Shown piece after piece: positions 1 to 12,420 of a DNA stretch of 64,000 bases. The notes below the pieces were generated by a model. The model was not told where the DNA came from. It worked only from the letters and a program-made list of their open reading frames with translations, and did no database searches. The DNA comes from Siphlonurus alternatus. Taxonomy: Eukaryota > Arthropoda > Insecta > Ephemeroptera > Siphlonuridae. The stretch's first letter is position 1. Each line of letters starts with the position of its first letter. A program made the translations under genes and the position numbers. The stretch lies in assembly GCA_949825025.1 (NCBI GenBank), contig OX463786.1, positions 18,485,911-18,549,910 of the forward strand, given 5' to 3'.

Positions 1-85
1 GGATTTGGATGGAGTGGCTTCGATAATTTTACTAGATGGATCACGTGGTCGTCAGAGATGACAAGATCGAGATGTTGGCTGTAAT

Positions 86-89
<4 letters not shown>

Positions 90-116
<27 letters not shown>
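90..116. repeat. Short (CT)n microsatellite
   Basis: About 13 units. The flanking 1-80 is open in one frame for 27 codons but has no further support as an exon. Confidence 0.9.
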
Positions 117-121
<5 letters not shown>

Positions 122-830
122 GCACAGTCGAATGGCCGCCCAGAGACTAATTAACCGATCTCTATCTTCAATTCTCAAGGGTTCTCTACTTCAGATGGGG
201 TGTAGTATTATAACCTTGCAAAAGATTAGGCGAATATCCAATAATATCGGTACTTTTTTTAACAAGTAATAGTTATGAATTTCTGACTCACACTTCTAGT
301 ATTATGGAAGTGACTTAATGTTACTTATATTATTATGAAAAATTGATGTATCTTCAAATAGTTTATATAGTTCAAATAGAACTATAAACCTAAACCATAA
401 TCATGGAAAAAAAATTATGTCTTATAACAAAATATAATATGTCATAAGAGAGAACTTCATCTTTTCAGTAATATCTAACTTTAAAACTGTACTTCATATT
501 ATTTTGTGTTATATATTCTACACATTCTTCATTGCAAAAAGTATTCGTTTGTATGATTGTGTTAAATCTATACAAAGTATTTAATTGTTGTTGTTCAACC
601 GAGATATCATGATTTTTGCAATAAAAATTTTTCTTTTATCATTTATTATAGAATGGTTTAAAAAGTATTTTTCAATATAAATTCAATGATTTTGTATAGT
701 CCCCGAGTTAATAATACATTAATCTTTTCTTCATTTTTAACGTAGACCTCCTCTCTTCTTATTCCCTCCTATTTTGCACCATTTCCGAGTTAAAAATATC
801 AAATTAAATCTTATTTTCTTATATGGAAAA

Positions 831-1143
831 TTGACCTCAATTTTTTTTATTGCAGAAATGGATAGAAGGTACAAAGTTATGCTACCCGGATTTTTTTCAG
901 ATTTTTTAGAGCCCGGGAACTATTTTAAAAAAAATTATTGAAAGTTTTTCTTGTGACATCACGAGACGCCGCTCCTTAAAAAAAAGATAGGACTTGCCGC
1001 CGAGTGACGTCACAAAAAGGACTTTCAATAATTTTTTAAAAATACTTCCCGGTCTCTAAAAAATCTGAAAAAAATCAGGGTAGCATAACTTTGCACGCTC
1101 TTCCTATTTCTGCAATAAAAAAAATTGAGGTCGATACTCCATT
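831..1143. mobile_element. Family-1 palindromic MITE, nested in another palindrome
   Basis: Long terminal inverted repeats starting TTGACCTCAATTTTT then ATTGCAGAAATGGATAG, and the mirrored copy ending CTCCATT. The centre holds two TGACGTCA-like sites around a CGCCGCTCC core. It interrupts an older palindromic element (703-830 and 1144-1262, with CCCGAGTT and AGACGTGTT-type ends). Confidence 0.8.
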
Positions 1144-1682
1144 GAGCATGAAATGTTTGAAAAACGGTATTTTATCTCATCCTTATTTTAAAACAAATAA
1201 TATGTGATTTTGAGGAAAAAGACGTAAAAAGGTTAGGTTTAGACGTGTTAAAATGAGTTGAAGACGTAAACTTTAAACTAGATTTAACACAATTTTTGTT
1301 AGTACAATTTTTACTGTAGTATTATAATCTAATTTCATGGAATTTTAACAACAGAAAAGCATTATTAAATTTATTTTTCATAATTAAAACTAGGAGCTCT
1401 AAGATTTGATTAAATCATAATATTAGTTACAAAGTTACAAAATTCTCAAGGGCACTCAAATACTACGGTCAACACAGCAAACAACTCTGCAAAGTTAGAA
1501 AAGTAGACCTCTGTACAAGTTAGCATGTTAATTATGCACGAGGTTTGTAAACTTCAAAGCGAAGATTTATTTAGTTTGGATAAACTCAGGTTTATGTTTA
1601 CTTATATTTTGTGTATCTTACTGCTCATGCGAAGTATAGCAAGAAAATGTAACGTTTGTTTACAAAATGAAAATGAAATATT

Positions 1683-1900
1683 AGAATGTAAAAATTTTAG
1701 TGGCTTAATCGAAAGAAGGGGTAAAAAATATGGTACTGTGAATTTTTTCAGATTTTTCTGAGACCGGAAACTATTTTTAAAAAATTATTCAAAGTCTATT
1801 TTTTAAAAATAGTTCCCGGTCTCAGAAAAATCTGAAGAAATTCACAGTACCATATTTTTACCCCTTCTTTCGATTAAGCCACTAAAATTTTCACATTCTA
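1683..1900. mobile_element. Palindromic MITE, deleted centre
   Basis: GAATGT, then AGTGGCTTAATCGAAAGAAG, inverted at 1850-1900. The inner arms (AGACCGGAAACTATTTTTAA) match family 1, but the outer arms differ. The two arms meet with almost no spacer. Confidence 0.75.
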
Positions 1901-1974
1901 ATATCTCATTATGATAAAATTCTCAAGGAATTTATCATATTATAGATTACCTGATTTTATATTCGACTTTAGCA

Positions 1975-2190
1975 TTGTAGATTTAGTACTGTGAATGTTT
2001 TTCACAAATTTTTTTAGCTCTCTACAACCCTCAAAGCCGCGAGAGGAAATATGCTGTGACGTCATGGTCATTCGTCTTTCCCTATGTTTGTGTGTTAAAT
2101 ATTTACATGACTATGACGTCACAGTGTTTTGCAGCATGATGTAAGTGTGTTATTAGAAGGGATAAAAATATTGACAGTACCAAACTTAAA
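1975..2190. mobile_element. Palindromic element with GTGACGTCAT core
   Basis: Contains CTGTGACGTCATGGTCAT and its mirror CATGACTATGACGTCACAG about 75 bases later, with CTCTACAACCCTCAAA as outer arm. Related copies occur at 7312-7641, 11640-11885, 28086-28315, 28655-28925 and (decayed) 36345-36510. Confidence 0.6.
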
Positions 2191-2341
2191 GTCTTTTATC
2201 CAAATTTATAATAAAATATTTTATGAACTGTTTCCATTATAATATTATAAAATAAACATTTAACGATGAAAAATATGACATTTGTATTTATTTTTATAAT
2301 AAATACAAATAAAAATAAATATATATTTATCTATATCTATC

Positions 2342-2385
2342 TATATATAAATAAAAAATATATAGATAGCAGAAGTTCAGTCTAT
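2342..2385 (+). promoter_or_regulatory. TATA box and TCAGT initiator upstream of the 2426 exon
   Basis: TATATAAATA starts near 2344, and TTCAGTCT places the presumed start site A at 2379, about 30 bases downstream, as in arthropod TATA promoters. The ATG follows 47 bases later. AT-rich sequence makes chance TATA matches common; the paired spacing and the following leader raise the odds. Confidence 0.4.
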
Positions 2386-2425
2386 AGTTTTCGTATCTTT
2401 TCCTTTATGCTCCAATATAGTACTA

Positions 2426-2603
2426 ATGGGAGGGTCACGTGACGTCAAAGCTACGAGAATTGTAGCGCTAGTTTTGCTTCTACATTTTCTTGCTAGTGAG
2501 AATGCAGGCCGCGTCCATAGAGACTTTGCAAGCCTCCCTCACTCACACTTTGAGCAGGGAAAACCCCGGGAGACAAAACACTGCGCGTACATTAACGTAG
2601 GGG
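2426..2603 (+). CDS. First coding exon of a putative secreted protein
   Basis: The ATG at 2426 opens 59 codons with a leader (RIVALVLLLHFLASENAG) followed by RVHRDFASLPHSHFEQ and ETKHCAYINVG. It ends in phase 1 at the donor GTGAGA (2604). Upstream a TATATAAATA at about 2344-2353 and TTCAGTCT with its A at 2379 are spaced as a core promoter. The exon has higher GC than the surroundings. A (GA)n tract of nearly 180 bases starts within a few bases of the donor. The product is not recognised; a small secreted or peptide-hormone-like protein is possible. A phase-compatible terminal exon exists at 19154-19254. Confidence 0.5.
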
Positions 2604-2605
2604 GT

Positions 2606-3749
<1,144 letters not shown>

Positions 3750-4078
3750 ATGGAGTACCGACCTCAGTTTTTTTTATTGCAGAAATGGATAGAGGGAGCA
3801 AAGTTAATTATGCTACTCTGATTTTTTTCAGATTTTTTAGAGCCCAGCAACTATTTTTTAAAAATTATTGAAAGTGCAGAAAAAGTGCCGCCTCTTGCCG
3901 CTTCTCTTCATAAAAAGATAGGACCCAAAAGGGACGTGGGTTCGAACCCAACCTTGCCAAAACTTTTTAGCAATATTTCCCGGTCCCTAAAAAATCTGAA
4001 AAAAAAAAATCAGAGTAACATAACTTTTCATCCTCTATCCATTTCTGCTATAAAAAAATTTAAGGTCGATACTCCATT
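3750..4078. mobile_element. Family-1 MITE variant with tRNA-like centre
   Basis: Outer arms as in family 1, but the centre is AAGGGACGTGGGTTCGAACC, a near-perfect RNA polymerase III B-box (GGTTCGAACCC) not shared by the standard copies. Similar centres lie in the copies at 32504-32818, 37831-38142 and 41410-42087. Confidence 0.75.
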
Positions 4079-4849
4079 GTTAGAATTTTAAGATTGAAGT
4101 AAAGTTAGCAAGGAATTGTAAAATCTTCATTTCAAATCGTTGAAAAAAGAGAGTTTTTAAATAAATAAAAAAAAAACTAAAATAAGAAAAGAAAAAGTCT
4201 CCATGTACTAATTAATTTTATAAAGTCAATACTGAATTCTATCGACTTTTTTCATTTGCAACGTTGAAACTTTTTCAGAAATACACCATCGTTCAATTTA
4301 AATTTCCTAGCGCATTGTGATATGTAAAGAATGGAGAGTATATATTTAAATATATAAAGTCTCTAAGGATTTCTTTAGTTAATGTATAAGAAGAGAGAAC
4401 ATTGTATGTGTTTCTGTTAAATCCCATCTGACTTAAACGTTATAAAAGGAGTGTTTTTTTAGAGCGTGTAAATAGAAAAGAAACAGTAAGATAAAATGTT
4501 TTTTTACCATTCTTGAATTTTCTTTTCTTACTCTTTTAGTTCTTTGCTGCAGTAAGATACGACGATAAAAAAAAAAACTCAGAGGGTCGCTAGGGAATGA
4601 GAAAAATGCAGCTCTAGCAAAAGTGTGTTCGTGTAAATAAAAGTTGGTACTATACCAGTAAATAAAGTGTAGTAATGGTGGTGTTTCATGGGTTATAGTG
4701 AACCATTGGGCTTATTGTTAGTCTATGAGTGTCATAGTCACATAAAGTAACATCTTTTTTCCTACTGTATTTTAGGGTACAGGTCATACGTGAATTTATA
4801 TTTTAACTTTCTAGACCCGACCTAACATTACCGGGATTTTGCAGGTCAT

Positions 4850-4985
4850 TTCCAAATCAAGGTGGCCATGACTTTATCAATCCATCGCAACATTTGCCTG
4901 GTTGAGACTGAGGAAACCATGGAAACTTCAGTCAGGATGGTCGGCAATTGATGGATGATGTCATTAATCATCTCGCGGTTGCACA
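4850..4985. mobile_element. SINE fragment (GAGGAAACCATGGAAACTTC block)
   Basis: Shares with 13965-14060, 32255-32320, 39735-39800 and 62900-62940 the block around GGAAACCATGGAAA plus GATGGTCGGCAATTGAT. These look like dispersed pieces of one SINE body. Confidence 0.5.
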
Positions 4986-5906
4986 AGTGGGTGTTCTTTA
5001 CGCTCTACGAACCATAAAATTAATGAATAACTTGCATTTTCAAATACTTGAAAACTATTTATAAAAACTATTGAAGAAAAATACAAATATTAAATATCAA
5101 CATTCTTTAATATTAACTATACAGCATTGAATTAAAAAGCATTAAAATCCAATACATTATCATTTTCACAAAAATCATGTATGGAATATTTTGATGATGA
5201 AGACCCAATTTTGTTGTGAGTGGTTGTAACATTGTGGTGTCAATTAATTGACCAAACTACATGCCAATATAATTTACATCACGTGGTAACGTTGCGGTGT
5301 ATCAGATTGGTGCCATGTTGTGTATGTACCATCAATGTTGTATATTGCCTTGCAAATGTTTTATAGTCATTGGTATGATTCAGATTAAATTTCATCATGG
5401 AATTATATCTGAAAGCAATATCCAAGTATTTAAAATAAGAATTATTTGAGTAATTTTATGATAATATCATAAATAAATAAATTAAATTAATAAAAATTAA
5501 TTAATTAATATAAAGAAATACATAATGTTAATATGCTCAAAAAAAAATCAAATTCAAAATCTTTTATTAATTCCATTTTTTCCTACAATCATATTGTCAG
5601 GTACATCCGTACATGATATATGTTAAGGTTTATAGGACAAGTCAATACTAAAACTAAGTAAACAATATTAATTATCTGTAATAATTAATTACAATGTGTA
5701 ATATAAAACTAAAATTAAAACATAAGAAAAAGTGTTAAAACTGCAATATATACAAGATAAATATTTGAATGAACTATATAGCATTGAAAAATGTGTTGCC
5801 ATATTTTGTTTGCAGAGAAATTTTATTTTTTGTCTTCATTTTAAGAAATTTTTAGTATTGCAATTATCTTTATTGTAACAAAATCAATATGGGAATATAT
5901 ATTTAG

Positions 5907-6398
5907 TCCCTCGTTTGGAATAATGAGCTATCTGCCTACCTTGATCTCGTTGCAATAATTGCAATAATGAGCTATCTGCTATTTCTGGTGAGTGCAATTC
6001 TGAGTTTTGGTTTTTACCGATTTACAGCTCATAATAGAGTATTGTCCTCAATTATTTTTATTGCAGAAATGGATAGAGGGTGCAAAGTTATGCTACCCTG
6101 ATTTTTTTCAGATTTTTTAGAGCCCGGGAACTATTTTTAAAAAATTATCGAAAGTCCTTTTCGTGACGTCACGAGACGCCGCTCCTTAAGAAAAAGATAG
6201 GACTTGCCGCCGCGTGACGTCACAAAAAGGACTTTCAATAATTTTTTAAAAATAGTTCCAGGTCTCAAAAAAATCTGAAAAAAATCAGGATAGCATAACT
6301 TTGCATCCTCTATCCATTTCTGCAATAAAAAAATTGAGGACAATACTCTATTGCGCTCACCTGAAATAACAGATAGCTCATTATTCCGGATGAGGGAC
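5907..6398. mobile_element. Palindromic element (CCCTCGTTTGGAATAATGAG arms) split by a family-1 MITE
   Basis: Arms TCCCTCG...AATAATGAGCTATCTG and the mirror CAGATAGCTCATTATTCCGG enclose a family-1 copy at 6033-6352. An uninterrupted relative lies at 27441-27570. Confidence 0.75.
6033..6352. mobile_element. Family-1 MITE
   Basis: Nearly complete palindrome with GTGACGTCACGAGACGCCGC and the mirror-side GCCGCGTGACGTCAC at the centre. A 68-codon open frame inside recurs in the 10469 copy, which shows it belongs to the element rather than to a gene. Confidence 0.85.
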
Positions 6399-6539
6399 GA
6401 TATACAACTTAATACAAAAATTCATACATTCAATGAACAAAATCAGGTGAACGTTTTCTTACAATTATTATAAAATGCATTTTTGAACTGTCCAAAATAT
6501 ATATTATGCATTATATATAAGATAAGCTTTCATTTTACA

Positions 6540-6855
6540 ATGTAGTATCGACCTCGATTTTTTTTACTGCAGAAATGTATACAGGGTGCAAAGTTATGCT
6601 ACCCTGATTTTTTTCAGATTTTTTTGAGACCGGGAACTATTTTTTAAAAATTATTGCAAGTCCCTTTTGTGATGTCACGCGGTGGCAAGTCCTATCTTTT
6701 TCTTAAGGAGCGGCGTCTCGTGACATCACGAAAAGAACTATCAATAACTTTTAAAAAAATAGTTCCCCTTCTCAAAAAAATCTGAAAAAAATCAGGGTAG
6801 CATAACTTTGCACCCTCTATCCATTTCTGCAATAAAAAAAATTGAGGTCGATACA
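6540..6855. mobile_element. Family-1 MITE
   Basis: Same palindromic structure, with the centre inverted relative to the copy at 6033. Ends GTAGTATCGACCTCG and GAGGTCGATACA. Confidence 0.8.
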
Positions 6856-7311
6856 TAGATTTATAAAATAATTAATTAAAAAATAATTATAAAAAAATAA
6901 TCACATTAATTTGGTCATTGATATAGGCTTACTTTGTTATAATTTAAAATTAATTAATAATATTTTGCTTACATGGTGAAATAAAAGCTAAAAAAAGTGT
7001 TTTAAGAAGCGTAAAATTTTTGTCAACTAATTTAAAAAGTAATCAAATTTAAGTTTTCCAGTGGAGCGTCAAAAGTGCTTCGTTTTTATGGCAAGGAGTC
7101 GTTTTAATTTGTCCTTGGGGACGAAGCGGAGCAGTTTTTGTGAAGCCAAGAAGTGAGAGAGAAATTAAGAATTAGGGGAACAAATCGATTGAAGTTAATT
7201 AAGTTTCTTCCATCTCTTCAAATAATACACTTAATACACCTGATTAAACTATGCACCTCTTTTCATGTCCAACTTAAGTTAAGATAATTATTTAACAATT
7301 TTTATGGTTTT
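6856..7311 (+). other. Stretch with one weak candidate exon
   Basis: TTTTCCAG at about 7055-7062 is followed by about 90 less AT-rich bases and then AAGTGAGAG, which could be a donor. Two frames are open. No matching neighbour in phase was found, so no gene is called. Confidence 0.15.
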
Positions 7312-7641
7312 AATGGACAACCTTCATAAAAAAAATTTATTACATATTTGGATAGCTTCCAATATGTATTGTAAATTTTTTTCAGATTTTTTTTAACCCT
7401 CTAACACCCTCAAAATCGAAGGGAAAGACACTGTGACGTCATAGTCATGCAACGCACTTTCCTATGCTTGCGTGTTAAATATTATTTGCATGACTATATG
7501 ACGTCACAGCATTTTGCAGCACGATTTTAAGGGTATTAGAGGGTTCAAAAAAACATTACAATGTAGTGGTATTACGTATTACATAACTCGACGTCCTCTA
7601 TTCAAAAATGTAATTACAATTTTTCATGAAGGTTGTCCATT
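7312..7641. mobile_element. Palindromic MITE with TGACGTCAT core
   Basis: Inverted ends AATGGACAACCTTCATAAAA and TTTCATGAAGGTTGTCCATT. The inner part has ACTGTGACGTCATAGTCATG and its mirror. The end sequence AATGGACAAC links it to the sub-family B MITEs at 50344 and 63262. Confidence 0.7.
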
Positions 7642-8099
7642 GCACCATATATGTACCTATAAATCATGTAATCATATTCAGTGCCACATAAAATTGTATA
7701 AAAAATCATATAGATTGCAATATATAGAATTATGTAATGTAAATTAAAATAAAAATATGGTTATTTCTGAAATTGAAAAATAAGAATTTTGGTATTGTAA
7801 AATAATTTAAGAAAAGTTATAAAAAAATGATTGATGGGGAGTTGGAACTGAAGAAGCACAAAATATAAAATTGCATTAACTACAATTCAGGCCTGCATGA
7901 GAATACTCGATAAAATATGTGCTATTTCAAAATATTTAAATTTAAAACCAGGCAATGAAGAAATTAAATAAATATAAATTCATTAAATTTTTGTTTTTCC
8001 AATAAAATCAATGTTCTACTTTACAAAATGTAGAAAAATATTTCTTTAATAACTTAATAATTAATTTGATGGTTTATTGAACTCTATAATAATTTCTTA

Positions 8100-8246
8100 A
8101 GCAGGTATTACACCATACAATTTTGCATACAATTTTTCCTTGCAAGAAAATTTAATCTCCATACAAACAAATGGAGTTCAAGTTTTCTTGAAAGGAAAAA
8201 TTGTATGCAATAGTTAGAAAAATTGTAACGTGTAATACCGGCTTTA
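8100..8246. mobile_element. Short palindromic element
   Basis: GCAGGTATTACACCATACAA pairs with TTGTAACGTGTAATACCGGC near 8240. The middle holds TCCATACAAACAAATGGAG. A decayed relative may lie near 49640-49705. Confidence 0.5.
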
Positions 8247-8689
8247 CAATATATTAATGGTTTCTTGATATAATACTGCAAAAGCATTATATTTCTCCCA
8301 ATAAACATCAAGAGGGAAGAAAATAATATATATGGAATAAAAAATATCAGAAGACAACGACCATAAAATATATCGTGATAACTTTTGGTTCTTTCTTCTT
8401 TTTTTTTTTTCTGAGCTATTCCATGGAGAATTCTTTCTCTTCTACACACATGTAGAAAATTGCTTTGTTTTTTTCCATTATTTCACCCCTACCTTCTTTA
8501 TCTTTAATAAAACATTTAATACAAAGAAGGGACCGAGTTTACAAGAATTTCAACTAACACAATATTACACTTGAACACGAGATATATAAAACTATACATA
8601 ATGTAAACCTATGCCTGTGTCCTCAAATTGATTCAGACATTGTAAGGGCTGCTTCATGTGGAAGCATGTTTATCTTATAGTTTAACATT

Positions 8690-8765
8690 CGCTTGGAGCA
8701 AAGGTTATATAAAGAACATGTATCTCGTAAGTGGATGGTCGTGAGTTCGATCCCAGACTAATAAA
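8690..8765 (+). other. tRNA-like remnant with B-box
   Basis: GGTCGTGAGTTCGATCCCA is a good T-arm, but no acceptor stem or anticodon arm can be formed. Probably a decayed tRNA-derived SINE head. Confidence 0.25.
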
Positions 8766-9639
8766 ATAAAATTGATATTTTTTTATAGGATTAACGATTG
8801 TATAAAAAAAAATCATAAAAAAATATCCATTAATTATTTTTTTTTAACATTTTTTTCCATGATGATGTTTATAATTTTTATTTTTGAAACTTTATTATTT
8901 TTATTGCATGGATACTAAAATATTTAGTTTAATTTTTACATTTGTAATAAATTATTTAAATGGTATTTATGTATTGTGAAACTATATGACCAAAGTGTCA
9001 AATTTCACTCATTCATTTTAGACTATTCATCTATGGGCTAATATTATACCAACATATTATTGTGCGCCAGACCAGTGTGCTGAACCGTAGTCAATTTTCT
9101 TGCGTGTATTTGGTCAGCGAATTATGAGGTTGCCTCGTGAAACATGCATAAGAAGGGCTCTTGCCAAGGTCTACTGGGGAAACCTCCCCTCTCCGTCTAT
9201 TGAGTTAAGCTGGCTGAGTTAGGACACTTCGCAAAGTGGTTGAAATTTTAATATAAATTTAGTCTCTCAATCACCTTCAATGTTATAGTCATGTAATAGA
9301 CTCAATACATGTTAGTGTCCATGAATTCAAATTTAGTGCTGTAAAATGCATGAAATTTTTAGTATTTTTTAATGTGTCAATAATTTGCCTGTAAAACAAA
9401 TTATTTTTAATTGTATTTCATTTAATTTGGGAACAAAAAATAGGTTACTAAAATATATATATAATACGAATGCGTAATTATTTGATCAGCAGATAAGCAA
9501 ATTGGAAAAGTGGAAACAAAAACATTTTACTGAAATTTTGAGATAAATTGAACATAGAATTGAATTCTTCTTATAAATTCTGCTATTTAAATATTTAGTG
9601 AAATTTAATCTAAATAATAACTGAGTTATATCAGTGACA

Positions 9640-9850
9640 CTGGCAAGGGCTGTGTTTGCACCTTTGGGACCTCAAGCAGATGAGGGTTAGACACCCCTGG
9701 GAGGGTCGAGATCAGAGCTAGGGGAGCGTCTTGAATTATAATGTTTGTACGCATTGGTACCTCTCTTTGTCTAGCCGCAATACGTTCCGTTTCTCTCGGA
9801 ATTTCTTAGCTTTGACTTATTATCGAGGGTAACGTTTCTTGTACCAGTAC
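9640..9850. mobile_element. hAT-like terminal sequence, uncertain
   Basis: On the minus strand CAGGGGTGTCTAACCCTCAT (ending near 9702) resembles the CAGGGGTGTC-type ends of hAT transposons. No transposase is visible, and the second end was not located with confidence. Confidence 0.3.
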
Positions 9851-9974
9851 CTCGAGCCAAGCTGATGCTTATTTTTCAGTGTCACTATTGATATGTACAT
9901 TAAGAACTTAATTATTTTAATAATTAATAATTTGTTTAATTCATGAACCATTTATGTATTGTACATGATTAACA

Positions 9975-10380
9975 GGATGTACAGGGTGGACCAAAAGTCT
10001 TTGATATTTGTAGCCTCAATTAAAATATACAACATATATTTTAGTATACACTTTTTATACATCAATTTGAAGCCCTAAATTTGACATTTTTGAAACTTAA
10101 TTTGAAAAACTGATGGACAAATTGGTTTTCGAACAAGTTGAAACAAGGTGAAAAATGTGCTTTTACTCTTCTTTTTCTGGGAGTTTCGCGACTTCAGCAG
10201 CTTAAAATTTAATTCATCAGACGTCTTTTGCTTGATGAATTTTTGTTACCAAATTACCGTGAGGGTCCTCCTGATGCGCACCACTCGTAGCATGGGACAC
10301 ATGTCACAACTGCTGAAGCTCTCGCCAAACGTTCCGCAACATCGCAAGTGTGGTGGACTGCCAGGATGGTGGTCGTGATG
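9975..10380 (+). mobile_element. Possible DNA-transposon fragment
   Basis: ACAGGGTGGACCAAAAGTC at about 9978 resembles ends of mariner-type elements. The following GC-richer part (to about 10380) has no convincing coding frame. Confidence 0.25.
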
Positions 10381-10468
10381 CGTTGTTTGATCATAGACAA
10401 AGCAACTAAATTATAAAAAAATTATGGAATCAAATAATTTTTTAAATTTTAATTACATATTTTTTTGT

Positions 10469-10790
10469 AATAGAGTATTGTCCTCAATTTTTTTTATTGC
10501 AGAAATGGATAGAGGGTGCAAAGTTATGCTACCCTGATTTTTTTTCAGATTTTTTACAGCCCGGGAACTATTTTTAAAAAATTATTGAAAGTCCTCTTCG
10601 TGACGTCACGAGACGCCGCTCCTTAAGAAAAAGATAGGACTTGCCGCCGCGTGACGTCACAAAAAGGACTTTCAATAATTTTTTAAAAATACTTCCCGGT
10701 CTCAAAAAAATCTGAAAAAAATCAGGGTAGCATAACTTTGCACGCTCTATCCATTTCTGCAATAAAAAAAATTGAGGACAATACTCCATT
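10469..10790. mobile_element. Family-1 MITE
   Basis: Very close to the copy at 6033-6352 in arms and centre, including the internal open frame. Ends TAGAGTATTGTCC and GGACAATACTCCATT. Confidence 0.85.
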
Positions 10791-11164
10791 ATCTTTTACT
10801 TTTTAGTTGAGTAAATTTTAAAACTAAATTATTGACTTTGTTTTAAAGGGCAAAAAGTATTTATTTTTCATGCACAGTTCGTTCAATTGTATTTTCTCTT
10901 TATATATGCAGGGAACAAAGATAATTCTCTGTTCCCTGATATATGGCTAATATGGCAGTCATCTAGTGCTGCAACTCCTGTCTCCCATAAGACTCCACAG
11001 AAAAGCTAGATAAGCCCTGGAGATGAATGACTGGCTCATCTCAATGTCCAAACGTGACAGCCGTCTGACAAGATATAAATTTGTGTTACAATATTTTGCC
11101 TGACCACAATGTTAAATAAAACAACACATGGGAGTTAGGGCGTGACGAGCCTCTCTTACAGTCC

Positions 11165-11550
11165 AACAAATTCAAGATTACTCCCGGAAGTAGCCGGAAG
11201 TGGAAGAATTTTGACTGAACTTTGCTCATGAAAAATTTGAGACTTCGCAGATAAGTTAAAATTCTCTTTCCAAAGTCTTAGATTCTTCATGCTCATAGTT
11301 AAGCCCAAATCCTTCCACTTCCTGCTACTTCCGGTGGTAATCTTATAGTCAAATTAATTTGACATTCCTTCCGGAAGTAGCCTGAAGTGTAAATTTTACA
11401 GCTCTGTTGATTACAATTCAGTTTTGAAATTTTGCACTGTGGTTTCAGTAACAAGTATTGACCTATGTGTGACATTTTAACGCTGAAATATGAATAGGAC
11501 GGCTAGAAACCTTACATTTCCGGCTACTTCCGGAGGGAATATTATTTAAA
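11165..11550. mobile_element. Element with CGGAAGTAGCCGGAAGTG blocks
   Basis: Repeated blocks of CGGAAGTAGCCGGAAGTG and the inverse CTTCCGGCTACTTCCGG. Relatives lie at 46125-46290 and 57060-57935. ETS-like GGAA cores are inherent to the repeat. Confidence 0.5.
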
Positions 11551-11907
11551 TTTAACTGTACATTTGTTGAATTATACATGAAGAAGAGTTTCAGAGTGAT
11601 TTTCTAGCGTTCTTATGTTGTTATAATATGGAAAACCTGCAAGAAATTTGTTATTTGCCTCGTGTTGTCAAATTTTGTCAAGGTTACCTCAAAAATCGTA
11701 CTGCAAAGTGCTGTGACGTCATAGTCATGCAACGTCTTTCCCTATGCTTGCAAGTTAAATATCTGCACGACTATGAAATTACATCGTTTTGTATTTTGCT
11801 TGTAAGGGTATTAGAGGATTCAAAAAAGTTAAAAAAATTATATATTATATATAACAATTTATAACTCGCGGTCCTCTATCCAAAATTGAATTGTTGGTAT
11901 CATATGA

Positions 11908-11913
11908 TTTAAT

Positions 11914-12012
<99 letters not shown>

Positions 12013-12014
12013 TT
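11908..12014. repeat. (TTTA)n microsatellite
   Basis: About 27 uninterrupted copies of the 4-base unit. Confidence 0.97.
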
Positions 12015-12104
12015 ACAATGTTAGCTTACTACAGCATATTATGCTATTGGTGTAAGCATTAATTCAAACTTAACAACAGTATTAACAACAGTTGGAAGGA
12101 TTGA

Positions 12105-12420
12105 TATTAAAGGAGGCGGCTGTGGCCTTGTGTTAGGAACTGCCCCGGCATTTGCCTGGGAGTGACGATGGGAAACCACAGAAAACCATCATCGAGGCAG
12201 ACGATACCAAAGGGAACGACCTTCGGCACCTCCCGAATACAGGCAGTATAGTGGAAGAACATACATGCCATCTCTCGGGAGCTTACCAGAACACGCTGCC
12301 ATACCTCAGCTCGAAGTGACGAAAAGTCACCTGAGCCAAGGCAGGAAGCGATCCTGGGTCTCCTGAGCGATAGGCAGAGATCAAACCACTACGCTGCTCG
12401 GTATGGTATGGTGCTCGGTA
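12105..12420 (-). mobile_element. tRNA-derived SINE
   Basis: Read on the minus strand it begins ACCGAGCAGCGTAGTGGTTT (A-box-like) and continues with CAGGAGACCCAGGATCG (weak B-box). The body carries GGTTTTCTGTGGTTTCCCAT and CCCAGGCAAATGCCGGGGC. Body blocks are shared with the SINE at 61958-62262. Confidence 0.6.

Noticed and set aside
1..80. Possible coding exon at the window edge (WSGFDNFTRWITW in one frame)
   Set aside because: Too short, cut by the edge, and no clear donor in phase; cannot be judged without upstream sequence.
3915..3945. tRNA gene at GTGGGTTCGAACCC
   Set aside because: Only the T-arm is tRNA-like; no acceptor stem, D-arm or anticodon arm can be drawn. It is a MITE centre.
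6137..6343. 68-71 codon frames at 6137-6343 and 10574-10789 with nearly the same protein
   Set aside because: Similarity comes from both lying in family-1 MITE copies; the frame is broken in other copies, so it is not a gene.
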